From NCBI GenBank assembly GCA_035578905.1, contig JAQJVL010000321.1:988857-1052856 (forward strand): a stretch of 64,000 nt of DNA, given 5' to 3'. The notes beneath the pieces are model-generated. The model saw only the letters and a program-made list of their open reading frames with translations. It had not been told where the DNA came from and searched no databases. Shown piece after piece: positions 22,085 to 33,833 of the stretch. Position numbers and translations under genes: made by a program. Within the stretch, counting starts at the first letter, position 1; each line of letters opens with the position of its first letter. The stretch comes from Stictocephala bisonia. Taxonomy: Eukaryota; Arthropoda; Insecta; Hemiptera; Membracidae.

Positions 22085-23250
22085 TGTAGAATGGATCACC
22101 CTCAAGCCGATGGTGTGGTTTCTTCTTGAAGAACTCTGTAGGCTCCACTTTCACCTAGATTGTTTAAGTAGATAGCCCCTTTGTATAATGTCTTCTTCGT
22201 TTAAACAATAAGGTGATGTTTAGGTAGTACAAAATGTGCAGCATTTTTAGTGTTGTAGTGATGGATATTTGGAATCTTGTTTGGTTCGAGGTGATTGTGT
22301 GCAGAATTACTTCACTTTTGTGTAGGGATGCAGCGGTGAGTTTATCAACTCCTTGAAAGCAGTGTGCAATATCTTAATATTGGAGGTGTACCAGGCTTCT
22401 GATGGTCTTTTCTGCTGAAGTAAGACTCTTTCCAAATATGTTTTTGCTGTTCCACGTCAATCTGTGCAATACCACAAATGTAACTCAAACAGTGAATAGT
22501 AGGCTCTTTTGTCTGCCTGAAGGGCACTTATCTGTTTGATTTTTTTTTTTTTTATACTTAAATACTGGAACTAAGGCTTTGCACAAATCCTCAACATGTG
22601 GTTTCCATGATTAAGTTCCATATATTGTCAACCCAAGAAACTTAATATACATTTTTTTAAATTAAAATTCTGGTAGCTCATCGCTCATCAACATTTTTAG
22701 GTTTTATATTGCTTAGGATTTTAATTTCGGATTCATTTAGAACCACGTCATTAGTCATTCACATTACTGCTTTGTCATATTGAATGTTACAAACAAGTCA
22801 GTATCAAGCTTCTCTTTTGCTTTGTTAGAGCTGTCATAACAGGGTTTTCAGTAAACATCACTGTTTCACATGGTCCTTATATTATTAACAAAAATCTTTA
22901 GTTAGTAGTAGTAAAAGAGTATGGGTCCTAATACTGACCATTGTGGAATACCTTACTGCACAGTTTGGGGTTGAGACTTGTCTTGTGTGATGATTCCTTT
23001 TCGGTGTTACTTAAGTTCTGCTTTTTGCATTCTGTTCTTAAGTTAACTCTAGAACCTTAAGGGCCCTACCACTTGATCCAAGGATTTGAAGCTTCTCATT
23101 GAGTAATCAATGAAATATCTTGCTAAAATCAAAGAATATTCTTTTGGTATTGTTTCAATCAATCTATGGCTGTAGTCATATATTTCTTCTTCAAGAAGCC
23201 ATGTTGTTATGTGTAAAAAGATTGTTGTTTATCATAAATAAGAAAACTTT
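22085..23250 (-). mobile_element. Decayed LINE reverse transcriptase fragment
   Basis: On the minus strand the remnants FSKIFHxLLNEKLQILGSS (about 23145-23060) and VQxGIPQWSVLGPILFYYY (about 22970-22905) correspond to the LSKAFD and PQGSVLGP blocks of a non-LTR reverse transcriptase. Further damaged coding follows to about 22085. Many stops; an old copy of unknown clade. Confidence 0.65.
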
Positions 23251-23739
23251 CAAGTTATCTTCCTTTAATTAATTACCATGAAATACTCATTAACTCTGAA
23301 TCTCCTCCTCTTCTTGATTTAACACCAAAGCAGTATTATGCAGTTATTACCGGAACATCCACAGCAAGTAACTTCTTTTGTGAGAGATTAATTCATTAAT
23401 CAAGTTTACTTTGCATTACTCTTACACATATTACTAATAATCCCATCACTGACTTATTAACTTGTTTTGTATAATTCACCTTTACAGTATTTTTTTATTG
23501 TTACAAATTTATTATTTTCATTAACATTATCATCTTTTTTTAATTATTTCTAAATGTTGCTTACTAATTTAAATTTATTATATCATTGAATTGTTTGTTA
23601 ATAATTTTTCACATATTTATGTATGTTAAGTGCTTCCATACAGTCTATTGATCTAGCATTGTTCAATTATTTATTATTACTTAAGACAAGTCATTATGTT
23701 TGCTATACTGTTATTACTCTATTAATTATTGTATTAATA
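23251..23739. other. AT-rich, nothing recognised
   Basis: Low-complexity A/T sequence between a LINE relic and a Helitron end. Confidence 0.5.
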
Positions 23740-25698
23740 TAACTCGCTTCGCTTGTTGGGGGCTTTGCCCCCAAACCCCCACTGAACTCTTGGCTTCATT
23801 ATGACTTAAAAAATAATCATGAGCTTTCAAAGTAGATCAATGACTACCTAAGTTGATCATTGGTGACCTCAACACCTTCATAGTGGTTTCACAGAAGATC
23901 ACAGGTGTCTAGCTAAGACGATCATGATTAGTTATCTAAGTCAAGTATAGTTAGCTGCTAAAGTTGATCAAGGGTATTTACCGATTTGATTCTGGGGAGC
24001 CTACTTAAGTTCATGACGGTCGACTGCCCAAGATGATTATGGGGGCTATAGAAGATGATCGCAGGAGTTACCTAAGTTGATCACAGTTGCTACCCAAACT
24101 AATCACAGTTGCTACTCAAGTTAATCACGGGGAACTATCCAAATTAATCACGGAGATAATCCGCATTGATCACAGGGGGCATCAAGAAGGGCTGGAAAAT
24201 TGTACACAGAGGGTTTTCTAAGTTGAAAACGGCACACTACCCAAGTTGATTATAGGGGGCTACACAAAATGATGAAGGGGGTACCCAAGCTAATGATGGG
24301 TAGCACCCAAAATGATCACGAGGGCTACCCATGTTGATTATGGGGGACCTAGGTAGATAACGGGTCATTACCGGTGATTACCCAAGTTGATAACAGGAGC
24401 TTCCCAACTTGATCACGGTGGGCTGCCAAGTTAATCACGAGGTCTACCTACGTTAATCAATGGGGACATCTAATTTGTCACGGATGGCGGCTACCCAAAT
24501 TAATACCAAGAGCTTCGCAAGTGGATCACAGGGGGCTTCCCAACTTGATCATGGGGGCTACCAAAGATGACCTCAAGGGATACATATGTTGATCGTTGGG
24601 GCTAGCTATATTAATTACCGGAAGGGCCTAAGTTGATCCCAGGGGCCTTTTCAAATTGATCACGGGTAGTTACCCATGTGTATAATGGTTGGCTGCCTGA
24701 GTTGATCACAGTTGGCCATTTAAGTTAATTACGGGGGATACTCAAATTGATCACGGGGGCTAGCCAAGTTGATTAAGAACCCGCTATAGGTTTGAGCACC
24801 AATAGCTACACAAGATGATCACGATTGGCTACCAAAGCTGATTGCTACGCAAAATGATTACCCACAGATGCTACCCAGGTTAATCACTGGGAATTACCCA
24901 AGATGAACACGGGAGCTACGCTAGTTGATCACGGGGAGTTAACCAAGATTACCATAAGTGCTGTCCATAATAATCAAGGGTGATACCAAAGTTGATAATG
25001 AAAGCTACCAAAGTTAATAATGGGTCGGGTGTGACCCAGCTTATCATGGATAATTTAATTTTGTGTACATAATCTGAATATTTCGTTAGATTCTATCTAA
25101 ATTAAATATTACAGTCTCAGTATAACAACAACCTTAACTCTGCAAAAAGGTCAGCAGTTTCATGTCAGCCACTTTGAATTATTTCTAGGTTATGAAAAGT
25201 GAAAAATCAAATTTCAAAGCAGTTTTGGTAAGAAAGTAGTAAATCTAAACAGTGTGTATGGTTTTAAGTTCTTAAATTATCGTACTATGGTAAAATACGA
25301 AAAACCTAACAAAAATAGAATTTTTTGAACAAAAAGTGAAATTTAATGATTTGTTGCGTAGTTAATATAAAAAATACAAAAAATTAATTACTTCTCAACA
25401 AAATTGTAGGAAATTTAATTACAAGTCTGCAGTATGCTGTCAGATTTGCTCTACAACCAACGGTTTGCTCACAATGAAGCCGCAAGTAAAACTCTGCACA
25501 CAATTCAAAATTCCCGTCCACCATTTTGATTTTTTTGGGGGGTTAAAAATTAAAAACGTTTCGTTCTGAATTTTTCCGTTGGTTGCTTGGTAAAAGCTAC
25601 AAGTGTGCCAAATTTCAACTTTCTAGCTCATCTGGAAGTGGGTTAGAGTTTGTATACGTGAGTGAGTGAGTTACACATGCAGCTTTATAGATATTAGA
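23740..25698 (-). mobile_element. Non-autonomous Helitron-like element, about 1.96 kb
   Basis: The right end, read on the minus strand, begins A|TCTAATATCTATAAAGCTGC with ACTCACTCACTCAC close by, as in Helitron 5' ends. The other end holds a GC-rich hairpin (gggggcaaagccccc, 23757-23771 region) and then gcgaagcgagtta, as in Helitron 3' ends; a canonical CTRR is not evident (GTTA). There are no terminal inverted repeats. No Rep/helicase coding is seen. Most of the interior is a degenerate short-period repeat array, described separately. Confidence 0.65.
23860..25035. repeat. Degenerate minisatellite, period about 22-24 bp
   Basis: Some fifty diverged copies of a unit close to ctacccaagttgatcacgggg follow one another, with TGATCA palindromes and G runs recurring throughout. 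Clear consecutive units are at about 24064-24180. The array is confined to the inside of the Helitron-like element. Frequent tga in each frame argues against coding. Confidence 0.85.
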
Positions 25699-25869
25699 TT
25701 ATTATATTAATACAAAGACATATTAATTATATTTGTATCTAACTTGCAGTATTATCTACATAAATACCGTTGGAAGAATAAATAAATAAGTTGTGTTCCA
25801 AAATGTACATTTTTTGGCAGTGTCTTTTTTTCAATTAAACAAAATTATTTATACAAGTTCCTAGTGTAC
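25699..25869. other. AT-rich spacer
   Basis: No recognisable feature between the Helitron end and the coding remnant. Confidence 0.5.
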
Positions 25870-26250
25870 AAGAATTGTTTCAATTCTGATGGTTGGCAAA
25901 GATCCTTCAATATTAATCCATCCCCAATCAGTTGGATTAATGCTTTTGTTCCAACTATAAAATGAATTTGTAAACAAGTTCTTTTAACCTACTCATTTAA
26001 AGCATCTATAGTTGGAACAAGAAATGATTATTTGGTGGCACTGCTTTTAGTCGTAGCCATAATAAAGGAATCACATTGCATCTGATCAGAATATTTTTCT
26101 AAGTCTTTGATATTTTTCAATTTATTTAGCTGTATCTCTTTAGCAGTTCCATATGACAGTATTGCAGTGCCTACCAAATTACAACATTCTTCTAGTTCAG
26201 CAGTATTATTGTAAAAAATCTCTGCCTATTGTCTCTTTTCAATTATATTA
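25870..26250 (-). pseudogene. Unrecognised coding remnant, minus strand
   Basis: About 26240-26040 on the minus strand reads as continuous protein-like sequence: NNTAELEECCNLVGTAILSY, then GTAKEIQLNKLKNIKDLEKY and SDQMQCDSFIMATTKSSATK. It then breaks into FLVPTIDAL, VGTKALIQLIGDG and LCQPSELKQFL in shifted frames to about 25880. No catalytic motif is recognised. It may be a piece of a LINE ORF1 or a retropseudogene. No function assigned. Confidence 0.35.
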
Positions 26251-26981
26251 AAATGTTTTTAACCTTAAAATAAAATGCTGAAATTGTTTGGAATTTTACA
26301 ATCTTTAGATAGTCTACTTCAAAACCTTTTTAGATGAATATACATTCAACGTATTATTTTTTTCCGGTTTCAGGAAGTGAATTTTTTCTTTGATTTTAGC
26401 TCTGATAGTCAAAATTACTATTACTATATACAGTATATGCATGTGTAGACCTTATGCGTATTACATTAAATATTCCAGTAATGTGCATGTGTCTGTGCTC
26501 CAATATATTGGCTCTGAAATTGGAGGTAAACATTTGGGTGTTTGGTTTTGTATCTTCCTTAGTTTTTAAGTTATAGGATCATTAAAACTATTTTTTAAGG
26601 GATTTCAAGAGCTTCAAGACAACTGGATAAACGGAATTTCTTTCAAGCACTTCATTTTAAAAAAAGGCTCAGGTGAAGGTGTTAAAAGAAGGTACTATTT
26701 ACATGCAAGTGCAAACTTTGTACGGCTCTTCAAAACCAGTATTCTAAACCAGTTTAATTTCTAGAATATATTTTTTGTACATATTTCTAAATGTATTTTT
26801 GTTACATAAATAAAGAAAATTTTTAATGGGTAACAATTAGTTTCAAGTAGGGTTATAAATTTAAATAATAATTAAATTCTAAGCAAGTAATTAGTATAAT
26901 TTAGCAATGTGATAATTAGAACAGCACATTATTACTATTGAAGTCAGCTAGCTACCACAGACTGTGCGTGATTCAACTTAC

Positions 26982-27057
26982 CTGAGCAAAACCTTCTTTC
27001 CTTACAGTCTCATAGAGCTTAAATAGACGTCCTGTGAATTCATCTACTTGAATTGTG
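26982..27057 (-). CDS. Gss: Glutathione synthetase, exon 3
   Basis: The 76-bp exon follows the acceptor ctctgttttag and ends at CAG|gtaagt. Joined to the two bases left over from exon 2 it reads (N)TIQVDEFTGRLFKLYETV and RKEGFAQ. The family block is T-I-x-x-D-x-F-T-x-R-L-F-x-(I/L)-x-x-x-V-x-x-E-G-x-A-Q, near residues 93-118. It ends in phase 0, as exon 4 requires. It is too short to show as an open frame of its own and was found by looking for the missing segment between exons 2 and 4. Confidence 0.94.
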
Positions 27058-27059
27058 CT

Positions 27060-28035
27060 AAAACAGAGATGTCAATATAAATAAATGAGCATTATACCTT
27101 GCATGAGCAAAATGCAGACTTGCAGAAATAATAAGAGCAGTAAAATATACAGGCCTGCCATGTATTTAAACAAACTAGACAGCAAAAATTAACTTCTTTT
27201 AACCCCATACACATATTCCTCAAAATTAGTGATTTTAAATTCTTCAGATATAGTATAGGAATGTATAGGCTGGTGCTATTGAAAACTTATTTCTGTTATG
27301 TGTTTTTCGCTAGTATTCATTCAAATGGTTTGTTTATGCCATATTCTACTTCATTGTTTCCTGAACAAGCGCCTTCCAAATTATCTTGGTTAACCTTAAA
27401 TATGCAATTTCAACATATGTATCTGATTTTAATGATTGAACATATATTACGCAAAATCTATATAAGCGAAATACCACTCACTCATTAATCACAAAATCTC
27501 TGGAACCACAGAACAGGTTTTGATAAAATGTTAAGGGAAGTTAGCTTTTGTATCATAGAGACCTGCTAAGAAAGGATTTCTTGACATTCTATTCTTAAGG
27601 AGTAGAAACAGCCTCCCAAACGTTCCATCATTTTCAGAAGAATAACATTAGCTTTAATTTAATAATTTATTAAAACATCTGATACAAAAAACATAAACCT
27701 GACACAAATCTGTTATATATGTGATTAATGTATTATTTTTTATTTCTTGACAAATTAGTTTGATCTAAATTGTTGTTAGTTACTAAATTTAGATCAAAAC
27801 CTTATAATTAATTATAATTATATAAATAATATAATTAATGACTTAAATTACAGCTAAGGACGTAATAATTCTTTCTGAAGTTAGTGACTGCAATATGGTA
27901 TTTCAGTACTAGAAACAAATTTTAACAAATTTAATTAATTAATTTAAAAGTATAATGTAAAATACAAAATAATTTCATTTGTCATCTTTTTCCATTTTTA
28001 ATATTTTAAATAATAAAAACATTGTTAATATAATT
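27060..28035. other. Gss intron 2, left part, with a dispersed repeat
   Basis: Bases 27484-27592 are the inverted partner of 2705-2815 (shared tgtatcatagaga and aaggatttcttgacatt). The rest of the stretch is AT-rich and unrecognised. Confidence 0.5.
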
Positions 28036-28912
28036 CAGGTGAGGCTAGAAAAAACCGGACTGAGGCTGAAAATAAAGTTTATTTACAAATATTTAAATTT
28101 TGATGTTATCTCTTTCAATTTACTCCCCTCCTCGATCTCTACACCGCTCCATGCGTGTTTTTCACTGGTTGTAGCACTGCTGGAGATCATTTTCTGTAAG
28201 CCCATTCATGACTTCCTTCGCTTTTTCTTATACTGCTTCAACAGTCTCAAACCTCATTCCTCTCAATGCTGACTTGACTTAAGGAATCAAAAAGTCACAG
28301 GGAGCTAAGTCAGGTGGGTATGGTGGATGATCTAACACAGGAATGCTGTGGTTTGCCAAAAACGTCTTAACTGACAAAATGTTGTGAGCCAGGGCAGTGT
28401 CCTGGTGGAGGATCCATAACTTTTTTCCAAAAATCATTCTGCTTTCTCCGAACTTGCTCACGAAGTGTAGTCAGACACTAATGTAGTAATGTTGGTTGAT
28501 TGTTTGCTCATCTGGTACCCAATCAATGTGCACAATGCCTTTGGAATAAAAAACACAATCATCATGGTCTTGAATCTTGACTTTGTCATTCATGCTTTTT
28601 TTGCCGCGGAGGAGCAGGGGATTTGACATTAAAGCACTTGCTGTCAGATTTAAATGTTTCACTTACAGATTTTCCAAGTTTGTAAAGAAATTTAATGTTT
28701 ACAGGCTGTTTTACCTAGACAGTCAATATTTTTCCAACGCAGAGACAAAAAGGTTATATGTTTATAACTGACGCTACAGGCGGAATGAGTGTGGGAGAGA
28801 GATGAAACTCAAGCAGTGGGTGGAGGGGGAGTCATGTGACCAGCTGTACAATATTCAGCCTTATTGCATTCATTCTGTGGCTACGGCAATACTAATCTGG
28901 TTTCTTTTTACT
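28036..28912 (-). mobile_element. mariner relic with internal deletion
   Basis: Degenerate ends gaggctagaaaaaaccggact (left) and a complementary aatctggtttctttttactc (right) match the mariner at 16358-19275. On the minus strand, C-terminal transposase pieces remain: GIVHIDWVPDEQTINQHYYI, WILHQDTALAH (Asp kept, Asn lost) and YPPDLAPCDF. An N-terminal NIKF..YKLGKSVSETF remnant near 28680-28730 joins directly to the middle of the protein, so most of the DNA-binding half is deleted. Its 5' flank (gatgaaactcaagcag...) preserves the site where the other mariner received its LINE. Inactive. Confidence 0.88.
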
Positions 28913-28920
28913 CAAACCTA

Positions 28921-29242
28921 GTAATTGAATTGTATTCCTCATCACTACATGCAATATGTTTTCTTTGCTTGATAAGTACTCAAGATCATGGTTTGTCATG
29001 CTTGACATCAACTGTAGCATCGATAAGTTGAACACGAGACAGTAACTTCTTTCAATGTTTGGGTTCTAGGAGAGGCAAGTCACATCAAAGCAGGTTTACC
29101 CCAAATTCTAGCATTGTATTAGAGGACTTGACTCCTCTGGTAAGTTTGCTGACACCCTCTTTCCCTCTTAATTTCTAACCCTTTACGTTAATTATTGGCC
29201 TAGTGCCCTGTAATCTAAACTAAAATTATAAAAGCTCTTTAT
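28921..29242. other. Gss intron 2, right part
   Basis: No recognisable element. The string taagtttgctgac near 29141 resembles one arm of the fold-back family at 20383-20570. Confidence 0.4.
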
Positions 29243-29408
29243 AGATATTTAGGCTATTACACTCCAGAAAAAAGATTTAAAATATGAATAAAGACAATGG
29301 CTTTAACATATTAATAAACTTATAAAATGTATTTTGAAATAATTATTGCACTTACTGAATTAATTGAGTGTTTAGTTTTAATTTAAAAATTAAAACTACA
29401 ATACTTAC

Positions 29409-29592
29409 TTTTTTAAAGTTTCTTCTAAAAAATCATGATCGTGAGCTACTTTGTGCATTAATTCATTAATAGTCGTTTGAAGTAGAACTGCTTTATCAAA
29501 CTCCTTCCTTGGAAATACTGATGGTAACAATGCAAATGGAGCAAAGTCAAGAGAGTCTGTAGAGAAATTTGTTTTGGATCTCATACACACAC
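29409..29592 (-). CDS. Gss: Glutathione synthetase, exon 2
   Basis: The 184-bp exon lies between ggttttag and gtaagt. With the G left from exon 1 it reads GVCMRSKTNFSTDSLDFAPF, then ALLPSVFPRKEFDKAV, LLQTTINELMHKVAHDHD and FLEETLK. The pattern GV-x-x-R ... APF-x-L-x-PS ... (F/Y)-x-x-x-x-x-(L/I)-x-x-x-N-x-L-x-x-x-V-x-x-x-x-x-F-L matches residues about 34-93 of animal glutathione synthetases, the ATP-dependent ligase that joins gamma-glutamylcysteine and glycine in the cytosol. Borders are phase 1 and phase 2, both compatible with the neighbouring exons. The copy at 56333-56516 has the same borders. Confidence 0.96.
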
Positions 29593-29609
29593 CTAAAACC
29601 AAATGATTA

Positions 29610-30506
29610 TAGTAGAATATAACTGACTTTCCTGATCACTTCTAATAACTAAGAATACTATGAACAACTTTATCAATGTTAGAAGCAGTAACTTTGAACT
29701 TTTGTTGATTATTTGTCACATTCTTCCCATATATTAGGGCTTAACTTAATTAAAAACACTGAGTAAGATCAAACTGTTAATTTTTACAGCTTTCACAGTA
29801 GAACAGTAAACTGGCATTGGGTTTTTTAAGTAGGCTAAATAATAAAAAAAATCCAATTAATGGTAAAAGTTAAAATTAATCAATAGTTTATTGGAAAATG
29901 TGAAAGTGAACACAGAGGAGAACACACAAAAAATCCTAAGAAATAACTGAATTAGTACTCATAATATATTATAGTGACCACTCCATTGCTCAACTACAAA
30001 AAATAGCTACAGTTCAAAAACTTGTACAGCTCATTACAGTTACTTTCTACAACTAAATACTCACTTGAGAGCTGAGGTTAATCACACCTGATGTAAATCA
30101 GGTCAGCAGTGGAAAGATTCCCCTGTGCAGTTAGAACCCCTACATGCGCTAAATATAACACGCAGATCGCTTACTGCTCTGCACAATTATAGTTACTATA
30201 ATAGTACAGTAGTACCAATTATAAGAGTGATAATGTATTAGTATAATAAGACAGGAAACAATTGGGAGAACTGGTGACTGAGTTGTCTCTAGCACTTTTT
30301 AAAGAAACATAAATAATGTCATTTATATGCTAAATTAGGGCATTGAAACAGAATACTTTAAAACTGTGTTTACCTTGCCTGTGTTATTGAGGCCATAAAT
30401 TTAATAATCGTTTTTAATCATAGCCTACTTGAGAATAGTTATTGAATCAATAAAAAAATAGATATACATAGGAGACTGAAGCAGAACCTGGATATTTGGC
30501 AATTCT
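29610..30506. other. Gss intron 1, 3' part
   Basis: Non-coding intron sequence retained in both inverted copies (for example around 30060-30280 against 55640-55890). The string between acctgatgtaaatcaggtc and the flanking runs is well conserved between copies, but I see no functional motif. Confidence 0.5.
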
Positions 30507-30510
30507 ATAA

Positions 30511-31170
30511 CCCTTTCGATGCCGCTGTCCGATATATCGGACCGCGGTAGTTACGCTAAAAATGCCGCGGTCCGATATATCGGACCGCTCGTAATTTTTT
30601 TTTTCGATAAGGCATTTTCGTTAATATGCCATATATACGGTACCAATCTGTTGATAATTGATTATAGTACTCAGAAAAAGTGTTTTAAACATCTTTTAAA
30701 TATGCGTTTGTTGAAATATATTTGTCACTCTTGAAATTATCGCTCAAATGTGACAAATATCTGATTTTGTACTGTCGAAAAAAATTACGATAAATCCTGG
30801 GATTTTCTAGGTAAGACTTTGAAATTTGGTATGCATGTTAGTAATTAAATGTTCTTTCAAATAAAGTCACTTTTATAGCCCTAGTATTTTTTTTGTATGG
30901 TCTAAAAAGTTTCTAAATTGAAAAATTAGAAAAAAAATTTTTTAATTTTTTAAAAAAGTTGATTTTACAAATTAAAACCAATATTTTATTTAAGAAAATA
31001 TATAAGTAGTAAAAAGAGCATTTCAAAACAAGAAAAACCAAAAAATAATTATGAAAATATATTGAAAAATAACAAAGTTAGAACAAAATAACGTAAACTA
31101 TGCATATTCCCTAAAAATACCCCCGGCATTTCTCGCATACCAAGGGAAAAAATGCCCGGCATCGAAAGGG
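30511..31170. mobile_element. piggyBac-type MITE, 660 bp
   Basis: Terminal inverted repeats ccctttcgatgccg and cggcatcgaaaggg are bordered by ataa (30507-30510) and ttaa (31171-31174), a mutated TTAA target duplication. The paralogous position in copy B (about 55236) has no element. Two palindromes gtccgatatatcggac at 30527-30542 and 30570-30585 lie just inside the left end. No transposase frame. Confidence 0.88.
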
Positions 31171-31402
31171 TTAAAGCCAGGTGTAGACGTGGAGGCAACA
31201 AGTTGAAGTAAGAGATGGGAAACATCAAAATGACAGAGAAATAGTAGAAAACAAAACAATACGTGGGGGGGGGGGGAAATTGAAGAAAGAAGGTATCCTT
31301 AAGGAAGACTCAAAAAGTGCTGAAGACAATGTAGGGAACTATATGGATATAATTTCTTACAGACCTAGATAGGATGCCTAAGACAGAAAGTAGGGATGAT
31401 TG

Positions 31403-33070
31403 TGAGACCCATCCCCCACCAAACGGTAAGTTGTACCATACCGGGGAATGGCTCAAAACCAGACAAATGATAGGATTATGGGCGGCAGTCAGAGGGTTAA
31501 ATCACAACTTGGAGGCTGATTGAAAAAAAAACTATTTATTACAAAAGAAAAATTATCATTAAAAACATTCGGCAGAAGGCCAAAATCTCAGAAATTATAC
31601 ACAAAAGCAAAAATGCAAACACAAAGCAAGAATTACAAAAATTACCTACCGAACACAAATTTGGTAAATGACAAATACAACACCAGATGTGCCAATCTGC
31701 AGATTTACTAGTAAGACAAAATTTTAAAGAATTTACATTGAAAATTTAGAAATTTAAACAAATCCAATCAACCGGCAGTTTAGCCCACATCCCATGATTC
31801 TACCGAGGCTAGTGAGTCAGCCGGAATCCCTGGGAAGCTATGAATTGAAAGAAAAAGTAAAAACGTTATTTAATCCCCTTTAAATGAAAATTTAAAAATT
31901 AAAAAAATTAAAATTAAATATAACACAGTATCTGTTTATAATAAATCCAGACTAAACACAACACTATACAGAAAAATCTATACACAAACTTAATAACTAT
32001 GCCTAAACATAAAAATAACTACTTAAATCGTACCTATATGTAAATCAATTCTAACAAATAAATAAATCTCTAAAAACATTAACAACATAAAATCTAAACC
32101 AATGTAACAAGAAGCAATATAACAATAATAAATTTAAAAAAAAGTTTAACATGTTTTTTTTAAGAATAAATATGGCAAAAAAATTTTTTTTAACTATTTC
32201 ATGGCTTTGGTGAAATATAAAGTTTATATACATTCTTGGTACTTTTTCTTCCTTGGCCTTGGGCTATTATTAGAAAATGTTCTGCACAACATGAATAAAA
32301 ATGTTCATCCCCCAGCTCAGCCGCCGGGAATAAAATGGAACGCACTGACCTGAGGACAAAAGGCTCCCATAAGCTGTGTGGAGGGTAGCGGAGGCGCAAA
32401 TTGGCTCTATAACATGGTCCCCAGGCCAGCCTAGCACAGTAGAGATGGAGAAGATCGTCCGAGCGGTAGGCTGAGGGTTAAATATCCAACTCAGAACCCT
32501 GGACTGAATAAAGTACCACAGCATAAGCACAGCCTAAAATAAACAATAATAACACAAAATCACAATGTAATAAATATAAAAGTGCATGTGTCTGTCAAAT
32601 ACATAAGTGAAAGCAAAGGGTTCTAACATAATTTTGGGCAAACAAGACATAATTAAAAAAAGAATTAGCAAAATACTGTTTAACTTAGGCACATGGTCTC
32701 GTACAAAGACCCTGCTAGAAAATATAAATCATGAAATAAACAGAATAGGACATTATGATAAAGCAAAAGCTTATAATTGTGCAAAAGTTTTCACTAAAAG
32801 GGTGATTAGGTATTTTAAATTAAACAAATTGCACAACTTACGTATAATTGTCTCTCTAGCCTCTCATAAAGATGTTAACAGGAGGTGACGGAAACTACCA
32901 AAAACCCAGGCGAACCGTCAAACCGGTAGACCGAAAGCCGGAAGCACGGAACATACCAAGGCTTGAGCGTACGGCCATGAACGTAACAAGTCGACAGCGC
33001 AAGAGCGATCTCAGGCCAACCAAACCAAAAAAGAGTAACCAAAAATGTACCGGTCAAAAGACCCAGTACA
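31403..33070. mobile_element. 1.67-kb TG...CA insertion, possible solo LTR
   Basis: Copy B lacks this block: its sequence runs directly from the equivalent of gatgattg to ttggtgagg. The insert starts TGAGACCC and ends AGTACA, and is flanked by attg and atta, a plausible 4-bp duplication. TG...CA ends and 4-bp duplications fit an LTR-retrotransposon LTR. Internal open frames (93 aa at 32607-32888 plus, 86 aa at 32270-32530 minus) match nothing I know. No gag, protease or reverse transcriptase is seen, so a solo LTR or another non-coding element is likely. Confidence 0.55.
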
Positions 33071-33337
33071 ATTATTGGTGAGGCCAAATATCTGCTGGGG
33101 TATTACTGGCTTGGTAGTAAGTTAAGAGAGTATAATACTGCCATTAGTTTAATGTGCATCTTCCAATAACATATTCCTCGAGTCACTGCACATCTAGTTT
33201 GCCACTGTTTTGAGACACTTTTGATGAATACTACTGTGTAACATTAGATTTTAATATAAACTCTACTCAATGTTACCTCTGTGCAAGCTTCATACTCGTA
33301 ACACTAGCAAGCACAACCTAATAATTAGCAAAATCAA

Positions 33338-33833
33338 ACAATACCACTGTACGTGTATGGGTAGGGGGGTGGGTCAATACCACTGTACGTGTATGGGTGG
33401 GGGGTGGGTCAATACCACTGTACGTGTATGGGTGGGGGGTGGGTCAATACCATTTACGTGTATGGGTGGGGGTGGGTCAATACCACTGTACGTGTATGGG
33501 TGGGCAGGTGGGTCAATACCACTGTACGTGTATGGGTGGGGGGTGGGTCAATACCACTGTACGTGTATGGGTGGGGGGGGTGGGTCAATACCACTGTACA
33601 TGTATGGGTGGGGGGGGGTAGGTCAATACCATTTACGTGTATGGGTGGGGGTGGGTCAATACCACTGTACGTGTATGGGTGGGCGGGTGGGTCAACACCA
33701 CTGTACGTGTATGGGTGGGGGGTGGGTCAATACCACTGTACTTGTATGGGTGAGGGGGGTCAATACCACTGTACGTGTATGGGTGGGGGGTGGGTCAATA
33801 CCACTGTACGTGTATGGGTGGGGGGGTGGGTCA
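33338..33833 (+). repeat. 35-bp G-rich minisatellite, 14 units
   Basis: The unit is close to caataccactgtacgtgtat followed by gggtggggggtgggt. Units vary in G-run length. Units 4 and 9 share the shortened catttacg form, and units 5 and 10 share gggc(a/g)ggtggg, which shows an older five-unit higher-order duplication. The array lies in Gss intron 1; copy B has only about 12 unrelated bases here. Long overlapping open frames in all forward frames are a by-product of the repeat. Confidence 0.95.

Noticed and set aside
23860..25035. CRISPR or coding repeat protein
   Set aside because: No constant repeat with unique spacers, and each frame is broken by tga from the TTGATCA core.
30519..30734. 71-aa frame starting at the left end of the piggyBac-type MITE
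   Set aside because: It spans the terminal palindromes and low-complexity sequence; no transposase motif.
32607..33087. Basic 93-aa and 69-aa frames as an RNA-binding or gag-like protein
   Set aside because: Basic composition alone; no zinc knuckle or other motif, and the frames lie in the insertion absent from copy B.
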